Source: Strix aluco (Eukaryota; Chordata; Aves; Strigiformes; Strigidae). Taken from it: DNA of 64,000 bases. Below, piece after piece: positions 47,747 through 60,700 of this stretch. Position 1 is the first letter of the stretch, and each line of letters begins with the position of its first letter. Under the pieces are notes generated by a model. That model saw only the letters and a list, made by a program, of their open reading frames with translations, made no database searches and was not told the DNA's origin. Location: assembly GCF_031877795.1 (NCBI RefSeq), contig NC_133939.1, positions 4,507,698 through 4,571,697 on the forward strand. Reading direction: 5' to 3'. Position numbers and translations under genes: made by a program.

Positions 47747-50700
47747 GTAAGAGAACCAAACCTTTTGATGGGATAGTGAGTAAGACAAACATGGGGAAAT
47801 GTGGAAAAAAAAACCCACCACCACCAAAAAAACCTACATCTGTTAAGTGATTCATTGTGTTTTGGATGCTGCAGTGTGGAATAACATGCTCAACCTGGCA
47901 GAAATGTAGCATTTATTTAAATACAAACAGAAAAAGGAAACTAAAACCCCTAAGCAAACAAAATATGCCCTGACCTGCAGTTTCACCTTTGAGTTTGTTC
48001 ATTTCCTGCTGGTGCTCCTGTAGGCTGTTTGCTTGTGGTTTAAACGGGTTGGATATCATAGAAAGTAGAAACAGTTTTTCAGCTAACTGCTTTATTCCTC
48101 GGAGCAGGTGTTGGACTGCCTCTCACCAGTTGAGTGAGAACTGAATGTTCCACCTCTTCCTTTCCCATCTCCGAGCAGACTCCAGCAGCCTTTGTTGTTC
48201 TCCTCATCACTAGTTCCTAAAGAGAGAGACCCTCCGTGGCACAAAGGCCAGAATCTAGGAAGATTTGATTTTATTTTCCCTGTTTCCAGTGCATAGGGCC
48301 ATTGTGGAGTCTGCATTGCTTGTGTATCTCAAATGAGGAGTAAGTTTTTCCAGGAAAAAGGGTCCTGATGGGAGCCTGCTTTAGAGGGAAGCTGAGTCTG
48401 TCCAGCCCTCAGTGCTTTTCCTTTGATAACAAATGCCAAATTTTCAAGACATCTTGGTGCCAAACTTGCACAGAAAGTATAGAGAGGGCTTGAATTTCCT
48501 AAATCCACCTTTCACATTGGCACTTAAAAAGTGCACAGGTTATAAGTGAACTTTCGCAGCTCCTTCCAGTTGGAGCATGATATGCAAAATGATGTCTTCA
48601 AAACTGTCCACTTTTCTGAAAATACAGGTATTTGGTGCAATTCTGAAAGGGGATGAGTGGGGTGTGTGACCCTAAACGACAGCCCTGAGGTCTTTTTAGA
48701 CTGGGCTCTCCCAAGTGTTTCTGATGTTTCTCTGGACATATTTGCTTGCAGAAAATAGTGAGCATAAGCTTGGCTGATATCTCCAGCAAGGGAAAGAGTC
48801 TTTTTCCTCAAATAAAGTAGAATTAAGCAGCTCCAAAAGCTCTAGAGTGATCTCTTATAATAGCAATTCTTGCCTGGTGTATTAATTTACAAGATTTTCG
48901 AACTTGTGAGGTTCAAACAGAAATGTGTTTGATGAAGTGTGACACTGACTTTGTGGCAGTTTTTCTATAATACTTGAAAACTGGATGCATTTATACTGAA
49001 AAACGGCTTATCAGTCTGGTCCCTTACCAGGTGCTGTTTCCCTAATCACCCACCTAGCCTGTGTGTTAGTTTGCTCCCAGCCTGCCTTCTGTGGGCATAC
49101 AACATCCACCCATACTACAAGAGCTCTTCTCTTCCATGCAGCAGCATGACCCTTGCTTTGTGTTGATGCCTAGAACCGAAGATCACAAGAGACAATGAGT
49201 GTCTTGGGGACCCAGAAGAGCTGGAGGGGCCTGGGCTGAGCACTGCGCCACATGGGTGCAGTTGGGACCCTTCAGAGGGAGTTAGCCCTTAGCAGAGTGG
49301 GCAAAAGCTGTATAGATGTGACCACACGCTTGGCTGTGGACACAAGGCTGCCTCTAGGTATAGCACCTAGGGAATACATCCCTGTTCCTGGGCAACTCTG
49401 GATCTGGCTGGAGCTCCATGTGAATTCTGATTCAGTATTGCACGTGTATGCCTGAATGAATAATATGTGAAATATTTGTTACATTTTCTTTGGGCTCGTA
49501 AAACTGTTATCAGTGCACACACAAAAACCCCAGAGATCAATATGGTGAAAACACAGTGCAGCTTTCGTTTATAAAGGTTGTGACAGTTTTAATATCCCTC
49601 AAATCCTAAGCAATGAAAAAGGAAAGGGAGAACCACTTCAGACCGGACTCTTTGCTGGCTCAGTTGGCCTATTTGTGTTGAAATCTGTGCTAACTTATAC
49701 TGGCAACAGACTTCCCCTTTATCATAAAACCAATTATGATTCTCCACAGAGAACAATAGAATTACTTGCCTCTTCATTTTCAAAACCAAAATATTTAGAA
49801 ACTAGGAAATGAATACTCAAGTAGTCCATCAATTTTACAGAGCACATGAGCGCATCATGCTTCTTTCAGACAGGCCAGGAAGCATTGCATACTTTTAGAG
49901 TGTCCAGCATTTCCCATTCTGAGATCCAGTTTTCCATTGCTTATCTCTAAACCTCCAACTATTTGTTTTAAAATTTCCTGTTCTTTGTGCCTGTCTTAAG
50001 CTGATTTTTTAATGTGTTGTTTTTGAAATAAATAGTTCGGTGAAAACAATTCAGTTATCTGTTAGAGGCTAACAGAAACCCCAAATATTTTTGTATATTT
50101 TTGTCTCTAGATAGGAGGGCAATAAGGAGTCCTGGGTGGATGGGCAGGTGTGAGGGAAATGGGGGAAACTAGAACCAGTGAGTGGTGAAGAAGGTGGAGA
50201 TGGGGCTGCTGGGATTCTCTGACCTGATTTGCAGAAGTGCTGAGTTGTCAGGGGTTTTTGGGAGGTAAAGCGTGCTACCTCTTGGGTAAAATGTCGTCCT
50301 ATGCAAAGTCAGCGGTGAATGTTTTTGACCTCAACTTCTCTGTGCCCTTGTTCTACCACCCGTTCAGGATGGCTAATTTGACCAAATATTTAAATTCAGT
50401 TAACGCTTGCAGAATACTTGGTACTCTAGTGAAAGTACCCTAGAAAAATCTGTAAGAACCTTAGTCCTTCTGATTTCAGAATCAAGTTTGAGTAGTGCGG
50501 GGCTCTGCTCCAAATCCTGCTCGTGGGTTTTATTTTAAGAGCTGTTGGATCAAGTTTGTGAATAATTTTGGGACCAGAGACCAGGACCAGGGTTTGATAC
50601 AAAAAGAGGCTTCTCTTTTGTCCTTCCTCTGTTGGGTATTTCTGCTCAAAAGGATACTCATGGTGTAGTGAGCCAGAAGGAGCAGTCCTGCTTCCCATTT

Positions 50701-53700
50701 CTCTTTTCCCCCATGCCTCTACTTCCTATTGCATGGTCCTGAATCTTTCTTTATGCTGACTATGATGCTTGTATACAAGATAGAAATTTTAGTTAGGTTT
50801 ATCTTCTGCTGGATTAGTAAGTGGAGTTGCTCACACGAAGGTCAAATGGGTGATGCATCTGTTCCTGGACAGAGACTGTGGATCTGAGAGCAGAGGGTTT
50901 ACAGTCTGCAGGGTTGATAAATGGTTTCTGACCACCTTGTCTAACCATGTCATACCTCAGATGGTAGAGCCCTGAGTCAGATATCCAGAGGCCTTTCCTG
51001 CTGCCCCATGTTGCCTCTGGGCTGGCTCTAGGTGGCATCCATCTAATCCTGCCTGGCCTGAGTACAGGGTGGGTATTGCTGGGACTATCAGAAGTGTTAA
51101 CTCCCTCTACTCTAAAACTTTGTCCTGAAGCCACACACCTTGCTTTTTTGTGTTAAAATGTCTAAGTTGCATGCTTAAACAGGTGTCTGGAAGATGGTTC
51201 TGAGTGAAGACTGTTTCATAAACATATAAAGTTAAGGTTGACCTGGCAACTTTGTAATTCTGCCCCTTCAAAATGCTTCTTCATAACTCTGTGTACTTCT
51301 TCGTTTTGCAAATTTAATGATATGCTTATGAAGGATCTTGTGTGGGGTGATCAGCTGTAAAAAGTGGCTTCTGTAACATCATAGTGACTGAACTCTGTCA
51401 TGAAATAATCACACTTTCTCAAAATGCATCCAAAATATAATGTAAAACTCTTTCTGGAAAATCAGCTTTCCTCTTACATATATTACAAACTGTTTTGGTC
51501 AGATATTGATAATATCTATCAGTGAAGCTATACACACAATCTGCATTCTTTTCAAACATAAGTTATTCATTACTTCTAAACCCAAATAGTAAAAAAGGGC
51601 ATTTCTTGTTTGGTAACAGTTATTGAAAAAAAAAAAAAAAATAGTAAGTGAATCTTAAAGTATCTTGGAATCAAAGATGATTGGGGGGGGGGAAATCAGA
51701 TTAAATTAAAGAATTAAAAGAACCAATACCAAACATTTAGGGACATGTTCATGGCATGTGGGCACCTTTTGTAATCAGGGCAGATACAGTCTCTGCTTGT
51801 GTGAAGTTGATTTATCTTGAAGGTAGGTGAAACAAGCCTGGTGATACACATTGAGTTTTTCAGCTTCATTGACTCTAAAACCAAGAAAAAGTCACGCTGT
51901 TGCTGGAGAATTTTAATCTGTTTTGAAAACAGTTGAAGCTGGTGCCCTTCTCAGCTATACAGAGTGCATTGAATTGTTCCAGCCAGGCTTTGGGGTACAG
52001 CTAAAACCTGTGATGATTAAGTCATCCAGATCTTTTAGGACTAAGCCTCCAGCTTTAGGCACAGGTGAGGTTCTATGTTCTGATGGCTAACAAAGGCAAT
52101 CTGACACCTCTTTAGGTTTGACATCTCTCACCTTTGTGCTCTAAACGGGGTCATTTATAGCAAAGAGGAATTTCTAAATTTGACTGCAGTTTGTTCTGTG
52201 GATATGTAGCTGTTGCTACCAGATTTTTCTGCTGTGGATTTTGTCCAGTTGACTTTGAAACTATTGATACAAGATTCTCTTCCTGTCAGTTTCTCAGAGT
52301 ACTTTATGTTTTTATTTATACCCACCTTGTGTGTTTTGAGGATAGGAAGTACCATGCTAGGAACCTACTCTAGTGCAAAAAATTGGAATTCAGACACAGC
52401 AAGCCTTGCCTCCAGATTATTTGTATTTTTCCAGGTTATCAGTGTGGGGGGAAAAAAAAAAAAGAAAAACAACCCAAACTTCTGGGTTCTCTTGTGACTG
52501 TTTAATTTGTGAATGGAATGTATGTGGCTGTTTGGTTTTTTTAAGTAGCAGCTAGTGGCTGCTAGATGAGTACATCTTTCATGTGTACATCTCTTAAAGC
52601 CCACTGTAGCTGGTCTGGATGCAGCTGTAGGGATGAGGTGTTTTTTGGACTACACTTCCTCTGCAGTCTGCAAACAGGGTGAGAGATCACTTGAAGATGA
52701 AGTACGTACACTTGCTGCAGATGATTTAAAATAAATTGCCTTCTGACGTGCTGCTACGTGAGATGTGCTGGACTCCCAGTCCAGCGGAGCCTTGTGAGCT
52801 CTTCAGGCATTATCTTAATGTTTAGAAAAAATTATGAGTAAGAAAAACAAAATTTATTCCAAAACTGTTGCGTATGGATCTGTGTATCCTTCATTTAGTG
52901 GCAATTCCAGTTAAAACATTCCTGCCTGCCTTTTTCTTTTTTGTGGCTACTTTTCTCATTCGCATCCTCATCCTACCACTCTGTTAGGCTTCATACTCAT
53001 TTGCAGGGCACCTGGCAAAGTGGGCTAATGACATGGTAATAACCTTCTGATTCTTCGGACTTGTATCCCTGAATATACATCTAGACTTCAGAACTTTTTC
53101 AGTTCCCAGGTTGCACAGTTCAGACTGTGACCTGAAGGGACCCAAACTATTGTTCTAATCTTCTTTATGAAAGAACTGGATTCCACAGCCCACGTTGTGG
53201 GACTATGGCCTGATGGTGGAGAAGCAACAGGAGAGAAATTAAAACTTGGGGGTTTTGATACAGATTTATGAAGACATAAAAAAAATTCCTTTTGTGAACA
53301 TCAGTTGGGAGTCTCTCTCCTTTAGTAAACAGCCTGTTTAACTGCACAAGAGCAAATCTGTGATGGTAAGAGCATCATTTGGGATAGGCTGTTTGTGTCT
53401 ATAGTCCAGTCACATTAAGTGATGCTGTATTTGAATTAACTTTGGGCCTTCTACAGGAAACCAGGAAAAGGATGTCAGAGGCTCATGTTTAATAAGAGCT
53501 TTCTGTTCATGCGGCTCAGTGAGACCTTTTCATTTCAAATGCACTATCTTGACAAAAGCAAGCCCTACTAGCTAGAAATGGGATGTTGTTCTGTGTTACT
53601 AAGCTTAGAAAGTAAACTGGAAAAGTAACCAGGACTTTTAAAGTCCAGTAGGGAAAGCAGACCATGGGACTAGGTGTTTGTTCACTTTGTGGAGTTAGAG

Positions 53701-54399
53701 CTGGATTTAGGCCTTTGTTAGCACTGTTGTCATGATAGGAGAGGGAAAACACACTTTTAACAAGCCTAGACAAAGTCTGAGCAAGACATTGAAGTCTACT
53801 TGCTCAAGGTCCTGCAGAGAAAGAGTAGACTATTGTCCACTGAGAATTACTTTGCCTTTGCCTTGTAGGAGTTACGGAAAAAGTGAATAAAAAGAATGAT
53901 GCATTTTGGCGTCTTTATGAAACTGGTTTTTTAAGAACTGCATTAGAATGCCTGAGCTTATTATCCAAGATCACCATTATGTGCTTGCTTGGCGTTAAAG
54001 AAACTAGATGATTTTCTTTTTCCAAGCAAGAAGGAAAAATTGGTGTGTTTTGAAAATTACAGCCTTTGGTCTAGAGTGGGAACTAATGCTGATCTTCTGC
54101 TTCATCACCTCGGGAGCAGGGACCTCAAACTAGCCTCATATGTGCACGAGCCTTGGCTGAGAGCATGTGGTTTAACTCTAGCTGAGTCTGATGCAAGTTT
54201 GCACTTCAGGTTTCAGCACTGAAGCACATAAAGTAAGAACTATTGGGAAAGATGGTATATTTAGCCACTTCTGCAGTGCATCTAATTTTAGCACTCTTGG
54301 TAGTGGTGGTGGGTGCTTCCTTTCCCATATTACCCCTGGCCTATTACAAGCCAAGGACAGATTGTCTGTCATGTAGCCAGCAGGGAAATAGATTCTGTT

Positions 54400-54691
54400 G
54401 TAGATCATGTTTCTCAATTAAAGTATTACAAGAAGGCAGAAGATCCTGGTGGTACTGAAAGATACTTTGAATATAAGTTTAAAAAGGGAGGTTTGGCTTC
54501 AGGAGTAAGATAAAAATCTCTAGATGTTGCCCTTGTGAAGAGGGAGAAGACGTAGTATGTTGAAGCCATTTGCCATTTTTTGCCTGTAAAAATCAAAACC
54601 AAGAAAGCAACGTGCTGCTCTTGACGTGGTCTCCTACGGAGTCCCTGTGCCCCTTCTGGAAAGGGCAACATCTGCCTAGGAGCTGACCAGG
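54400..54691 (+). promoter_or_regulatory. PPP2R3A: Inferred PR72 internal promoter and 5' UTR
   Basis: The PR72 exon carries its own start codon and no upstream acceptor is needed, so transcription should start nearby. The DNA is not a CpG island, in contrast to the PR130 promoter, which fits a tissue-restricted promoter. No clear TATA box or muscle element could be assigned. Boundaries are nominal. Confidence 0.35.
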
Positions 54692-54823
54692 ATGATGATC
54701 AAGGAGAGTTCTCTGCGGAGGGACCCAGACTTAGGAGGGGAGCTAGCTTTCCTTGCGAAGGGCTGTGACTTTGTTCTTCCATCTCGATTCAAGAGGAGGC
54801 TGAAGTCATTCCAGCAGGCCCAG
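54692..54823 (+). CDS. PPP2R3A: PPP2R3A PR72-specific alternative first coding exon
   Basis: This exon has 132 bases in phase 0 and encodes 44 residues. It opens MMIKESSLRRDPDLGGELAF, continues LAKGCDFVLPSRFKRRLKSF and ends QQAQ, followed by a GTTTGA donor. Human PR72 begins MMIKETSLRRDPDLRGELAF and also has 44 unique residues before the shared part, so the match is close over the whole length. Two methionine codons are adjacent. Splicing to 62522 gives QQAQ-VQSKQEKKPG, as in human FQQTQ-IQNKPEKKPG. PR72 is the short form of the PP2A B'' subunit and is heart and skeletal muscle enriched in mammals. It is made from an internal promoter that must lie just upstream of this exon. The exon is too short to show as an ORF. 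Confidence 0.95.
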
Positions 54824-55296
54824 GTTTGAACGCTTGGTGTTTCTTTTTCTTTTTCTGTTGCTTTGTATTTTTTATTGGATCAGAGAATCAAACTATGTCC
54901 CCCCTAGGCGTGTCTATTTGCAGAAAGTTATTTGCAGCTAGATACCAACAGGTTTAAAAATAAACCTTCCAGGCTTAGATTGCAGAGTTAAAATGTCTTT
55001 GTAAACAAGGGGAAAAAATTAACAGCAAGGGCAGTGGTTTAATAACAGGGAGAGGTAGTGTAAGACTATTAAATCTTTTCTGTGTTTTTCATAAGAAAAA
55101 CTCTGTGTACGTGATTGCTCTGAATGTCTCCTGTTGCATGTGGAACAACCACAACATTCTGCTGTATTTAGTGGGTTGTGCTCTTTACTGTACAAATTTG
55201 TGCACAGACCAGCCTACCTGGCTCTGCCATTTGTGATTTTTACCATCACAAGGTGCTTTTGTGCTCTTTCCTACTATTGCTGGGCTGTGGCTGAAG

Positions 55297-55346
55297 GAGA
55301 TCGTAGAGTCACGTAGGTTGGAAAAGACCCTAAGATCATGGAGATG
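55297..55346 (-). mobile_element. CR1 3'-end fragment, antisense
   Basis: The plus strand reads AGAGTCACGTAGGTTGGAAA followed by AGACCCTAAGATCATGGAG. This is the reverse complement of the characteristic CR1 3' end. Only about 50 bases are preserved. Confidence 0.6.
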
Positions 55347-56649
55347 TAGCTAAAGAAATGGAAACTGTACTACAGCTATATTTCTTGGTACATCCTAGCT
55401 GCTGTACTCGCTTTCTGGGACAACTGGCAAAAGATGGGAGTAATTTATGCTAGGACACCAAATAGGCATGTAGCCACCCCAGCTTTACAGGGGGTCATAA
55501 TATGCTGAAATCAGCCCATCTTGAGCTTCATCTATATTTCATAGATAGGTGACCCAGTGAGGAAGTTAAAAAGTTGAAATTATGCATGGTGCAGCTGTTT
55601 CCGAAGAAATGGCTAGTAAAATCGCTCCAGAGTATATTGTAGCGCATTTTGTTTTCATGATTTCTGGTGACAGGTTAAAGTACGTATATGAGGTTAATCT
55701 CTGGAACATTTTTTTCACTCCCTGGAGGAGGATTGCATGAAGTAATAATGCGTAGTAATAAGCTTGGGCGGAGACCATGAGCAATTTAGAAGAGACTAAC
55801 AAGAACCATGCGGCACAGCAAAATTCACTCTCCAGAGTTAGTCTGATCACCTAAGGACGTAATGGGGGTATGGCTTGCAGGGAGAGAAGATCTAGTAGAC
55901 CCAACCGGAAAAATTGACAAGCCTTTGGTACAGGAGCCCTCCACCTGGTCTGAAGTAGGAGCAGTGACCTTTGCTGCTAAACGCATCGAGAATAACTACT
56001 CTGGGGCTGCAGATCCAAGGCAAGTGAACTAATGCAGTGGGCAATTGCAGCTGAGAAAAGATGGTCTTACTTCCTCTGTTCTTTCTTCCAGTACTTGTTC
56101 CCTCTTGCTGCCTCCTCACTGTGTGTCATCTCTGTCTTACACTGGGCCCCACAGGCCTTTCTGTGAATGGGCTGAACTCGTAAGACAGTAGAATATCATT
56201 CAGAAACAAAGCTAAGTTTTTTTTCTGCCTTTCCAAGTGGGTTAAATCGGTTCACAGAGTGGTCTGGCAAGCTCTGGAGCTGGCACTTAGTACGCAGTGA
56301 CAATGTACATTTGAGGGTGGAGGGCAGGGAGGGGAGTTCTCCTGCTTGGCAGCAGTGAGATGTTAATTTTTGTGCCTTGTGGGGCTATACCTTGTGGCTT
56401 GGGTGCGTTAGAGTGAGATGGCCAGAGATTCGAGGTAACTGGGCTCACGAACTACAGAAAAAGTGCTAGCAGGAGGAAGGGTAATAAGGGGGTGATAGGG
56501 AGCAGAGACATGAGTGATAGGTAGTTTGTGGAACACACAGGTGTTGGCCAGGAAGGCAAGGGGGGAGAAGGTTTGTAAAACCTATATCCCTTTTAAGAGC
56601 TGTAAATTTCAGTTCTCATGCTCAGCTTTTGCAGGACTACTTATGGACA

Positions 56650-57480
56650 GATCAGAGAACCCCCCATGCTAGTGTTGGTAGGAAGGGAGTTAGGGACATC
56701 TCTAATCCAACATCTCACTTGTAGGAAGACTATTCCTAACGCTAGATTACATCAACACTGGCTTTTTCCAAGTCTTGAAAACTCCCCAGGGATAGGGATT
56801 CTCCCCACCCCCTTCTGGTGACCTCTTGCAGGTTGTACTACCCTCAGTTAAATTCATCTTCCAGCCTAACACCTCCCCCCAAGCTGCAGTTAATGGCTGT
56901 TACACCTTTTATACCGTGTACCACTACAGAGTTTGGCTCCATCATCTCTAACTGTGCTTCAGATAGCTGTAGGCTGTGATTAGCCCATCCCTTAGCTTCC
57001 TCTTGCCTGGCTAAACAGGCCCAGCCCCTCAGTCTCTTCTGCCACATGCTCCTGACCCTGGCTATCTGATTTGCCTTTTGTGGATTTCTGTCTGGTCTCT
57101 CCCCATCCTTTTTGAAGTGAAGGCCCCAAACTGGTCACAGTAATCCAGATGTAGCCTCACTAGTGTCAGGCAGAGGAGATAACTTCCCGTGTTCTCCTGG
57201 CCCTACTCCTAATGCAGTCTAGTACCTGGTTTGCCTTATTTGTAATCGGCTGATGCTGCAGGCTCACGTTCAGCCTGGTGCACACCATCTCCCCCACATG
57301 ACTTTCAGCAGAGCTGTTGCTCAGCCAGTGGGTTCCCAGCCTGAACCAATGCTTGACACCTTTTCTCATGGAAGTAGTTGAACAGTTTGTCAAGGCCTCT
57401 CCACCTGAGGTGCTGCCTTTCATCATGCCACCCTTCCCCCTGGGTAAGTGTCATCTGCAGATCAGGACAGATGAGAATTT
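56650..57480 (-). mobile_element. CR1 LINE 3' fragment, antisense, about 0.8 kb
   Basis: The plus strand follows the reverse complement of a CR1 3' region for several hundred bases. The blocks, in order, resemble the shared phrases for the 3' tip (GGACATCTCTAATCC), the CTTGAAAACTCCCCAGGGAT block, CCCAAACTGGTCACAGTAAT, CCAGATGTAGCCTCAC and GTGTCATCTGCAGATC. The copy is 5'-truncated and diverged. Limits are approximate. It lies in the PPP2R3A intron downstream of the PR72 exon. Confidence 0.75.
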
Positions 57481-57599
57481 CAGTGGGGTTTCTGTGAGGA
57501 GTGGGAGTTTATGGCCACTGTTGTCCTTCTGTCTGAATTAATTTCAATGCACACTGGTTGTCTTCTCCATGGAGTTTTCAGGGAAGCATTTGGAGTGTG

Positions 57600-57787
57600 G
57601 GCTGAAGTATTATCAGTTGTGGAAAGGGCATGTGTAAAGATCTATAGGCACATTTGTCAGTTGGAGGCGTGTGAGGTCTGTGTTTTCAAAACTCAGCTGG
57701 ATAAGGCCATGAAGAACTTGATCTAGCTTTAGAGTTAGCCTTGCATCCCTTTCCACCTAAATCCTTTTGTGATTCTGTGTTGCATAG
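57600..57787 (+). mobile_element. CR1 LINE 3' fragment, sense
   Basis: It reads AAAACTCAGCTGGATAAGGC, then CATGAAGAACTTGATCTAGC and ends CCTTTTGTGATTCTGTG. This is the typical CR1 3' end with its terminal ATTCTGTG motif. It sits about 120 bases to the right of the antisense copy and in opposite orientation, with the truncated ends facing each other. Confidence 0.75.
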
Positions 57788-60700
57788 GTAGAGTTTGTTT
57801 TCATTTTTGTTTTGCTGCGATTTGACTTTGTTTCTGCTGGTAAGTTACAGTTTACAGTAGAAAAGATTCTATTCAGAAAGGCATTTTCTCATGGCCTCTG
57901 CTCTTCATGCTGTTGGGAGCCATGTGCAGATGAACCTTTGCTGTTCTTACTGTCCTTAGAGATGGGTAAGAAAGATACAATGATGGGAAAGGGCTTCAGG
58001 GAAGGAAAGGAAGAGAAAGTCTCGGGTGACAGATACAAATCAGCTCTGGAGAAGTGATGATCTTTGAGGATGGCTTGTGTCCAGTTACCATCAGACTTCA
58101 GTAAGACAGGAACTGTAAAAAATGGAAGGAGACATTAAGTCAGCACTGTGGACTGCAAGAAACCAGGCTGAGTCACTGTACCCTAGAAAAGAGGATTACA
58201 GAATCCCATTCGGAAAAAAACAAGAAACTGGTAAACATATTATCTAGGATCCTGTGGGAGATTGGGGCCAGGAGGAAGGAGTAGAAAGTATTTGAGCACT
58301 TGCTGTGATACTGCTTTCTCCTGTGGAGATTTCTGATGGGACTGGCAAGTCCCTGAGGGACAGGCCTGGATGGCAGAGGTTTAGTCTCTGTACTTTGTTT
58401 GTGTAGCTACAATGAGGCTGTAGTTCTGTCAGGTTTATTTATAATGCAGATGTCACTATTTTAGTCTGTCCATAAATAAATTGTATGACTGGCAAGAGGT
58501 GATAGTGGATAGACAGATTTTAGTTAAGGTAAATTACACTCTGCTATAGAATGGTATTTAAAAAAGGGCTTTAATCTCATCTTCCTCTTTAGCAAAAAAA
58601 AAAAAGTCTATATGCTATTGGTAATAAAGCTAAAAGATTTTTTTATAGTATTTGTAGTTTCCTTTCTTGCTTGTCCTTTCTGAAAATGCACGTCTCTGTT
58701 GGAGAAACATGTTCCACTAAGTAAACAGCATTTAAGGTTAACTTTTTGCAATAAGAAATTGTTTTTTTCCGAAGAATTCCTACAGAATTTTCTCTCATAT
58801 CACTTTATTTTTTTCACTAATAGTTGTAATTAAGTCCCTGCTGTCTCCATAATGGTTGACAGCTGGTTATACCCACCCCAGAGTATTAACTTGCAAGATT
58901 GTTCTAGGGAACAGGATCCTCAAGAGCTAGTTGCTTCTTGTTGTTTTCTCTTTGTCTCATTGTAGACAGCTTATTTCTTACATGAGAAGGAAGAAGACAA
59001 AGTTCAAAAACTTTATTTGTATTTCTGAGGTAGAATCTTCTGAAAAGAAGCCATCCATGAGCAATGCTTCCACCTTGTTTGACTTGGACTGAGCAGGAGC
59101 TAGTGATTCAGTCTTACTGGGAAGGTCAGCTGCAAACCTATGTCTGAACGGGCTCCCCTCTTTGAAGCTTAGCAGCATTCCCCGTATTGTTCCTACAGAT
59201 GTCTAGCTTTCTGGCTTGTGCTGTGGTTGTGGATCAGGAAATTAATGTAGATTCTGGAGTCCTGACTTGTGGCTTATGTGAGCTGGTACCAAGCATTGCT
59301 GACTCTGGCAGTACCTGGAGGAAAAATGAGTTGCTCTGCTTTTCAGAAGGTGGAGGCCAGGGCAGAGTGCATCAATAGTGATACAGGATGATCAGCTTGA
59401 GTCTTGTGCCATATTTGGGATATATATGGTATGCAGAAGAGGAGGAAAATGGCACAGTGTTGTGGTGGTCTGCTTTGGAGATGCTTCTTTGCCTTCCAAG
59501 AAAGAAAGAAAAAAAAATAATCCAATTCTCTTGTACTATAAGGGAAAGGGATATATTGTTCAAGTGAAGAGTCCATGTCCTTTGAGAGAACAGTATTTTG
59601 GTTTGTTTCCTTTCAGTTTGTGGACCCTTCTGTTAAATTTATGTCATTTCTTTTAGTTCCTCACAGTCCTGACAGCTAGGAGTGCATGTGTGCATTTAAG
59701 AGATTAATGAGTAATAAACCTATTTCTGAGAAGTGGGTCTTCAAGACAAACTGATGTTAAGTCCTATTATAGAAGTCAAGTGGCTGCAGTTGGCACCTCA
59801 TTGTCTGTTCCAGCTTTGCATTGTTTGTATGAATATGGTGTTGTGAGAGACCAGCAGGGATTTCCCCTCTGCTGGAATCCAGAAAGTGAAAACTACTGAG
59901 TAGTGGCTGGAAAAGCCCCTAGCTAGGCTGGGCAGACAGGCTGGGAGGCAGACTGGAAAAGCAGAAGTGGTGGTGTGTGTGAGTTCTCCAGGTCAAATCG
60001 CTAGCTTGACTTACACACCAAGGTCAGATTCATTAACCTGCTATTTCCCAATCAGATGGAGGCTTCTTGAGAAGGCCTGTCTTGGGGAGCTCTGTTCACC
60101 CCTCTTGCTTAGGTTCCCTTACTGGAGCAGACAGCCGTAGGAGGCGGGTGGATCTTCATCTACCTCTAACATGCAGCAGTGACTACTTTGGGGCCTTGTG
60201 CTCCCTCCCCAGACACACTCGGCCTTCTGGATTTTGCTTTTGTTACTCTACTGAGTAAGGAGGAAAAGGAAGCGAGGACAAGCGTTGTCTTCTATCAACC
60301 CAGTGAGCTGCTGCTCCCAAAGTGAGTGACCAGCTTAACCCCTGCCCCTGTTTCAGGTCACCTTCCTGCATTGTTGTGCTGTGGGACAGAGTAACCAGGG
60401 CTTATGTTTACCCTGTCCCGCAGCCCTCTTCAGCCCCAGTAACACTTTGAGCCTCAGAGCTGGCCCATTTGAGCTCCACCATTGCTCAGGATCAGACACA
60501 AAGATGTGCCTTATGTGAGAGAGTAGGAAAAGTCAAGGAGGATGGGAGGAAGAACAGATGGTGGTAATCTGGCTTGTTCTCCAAAGCTTGAGAGCTATAT
60601 TGAGGACCATACAGGCTGAATACTGGTATTCAGAAATCCTGAAGGCTGAAAGTGATCTTCAGCTTTTCTTGTGTTGCAAGACACAGGAGAGAAGGACTTA

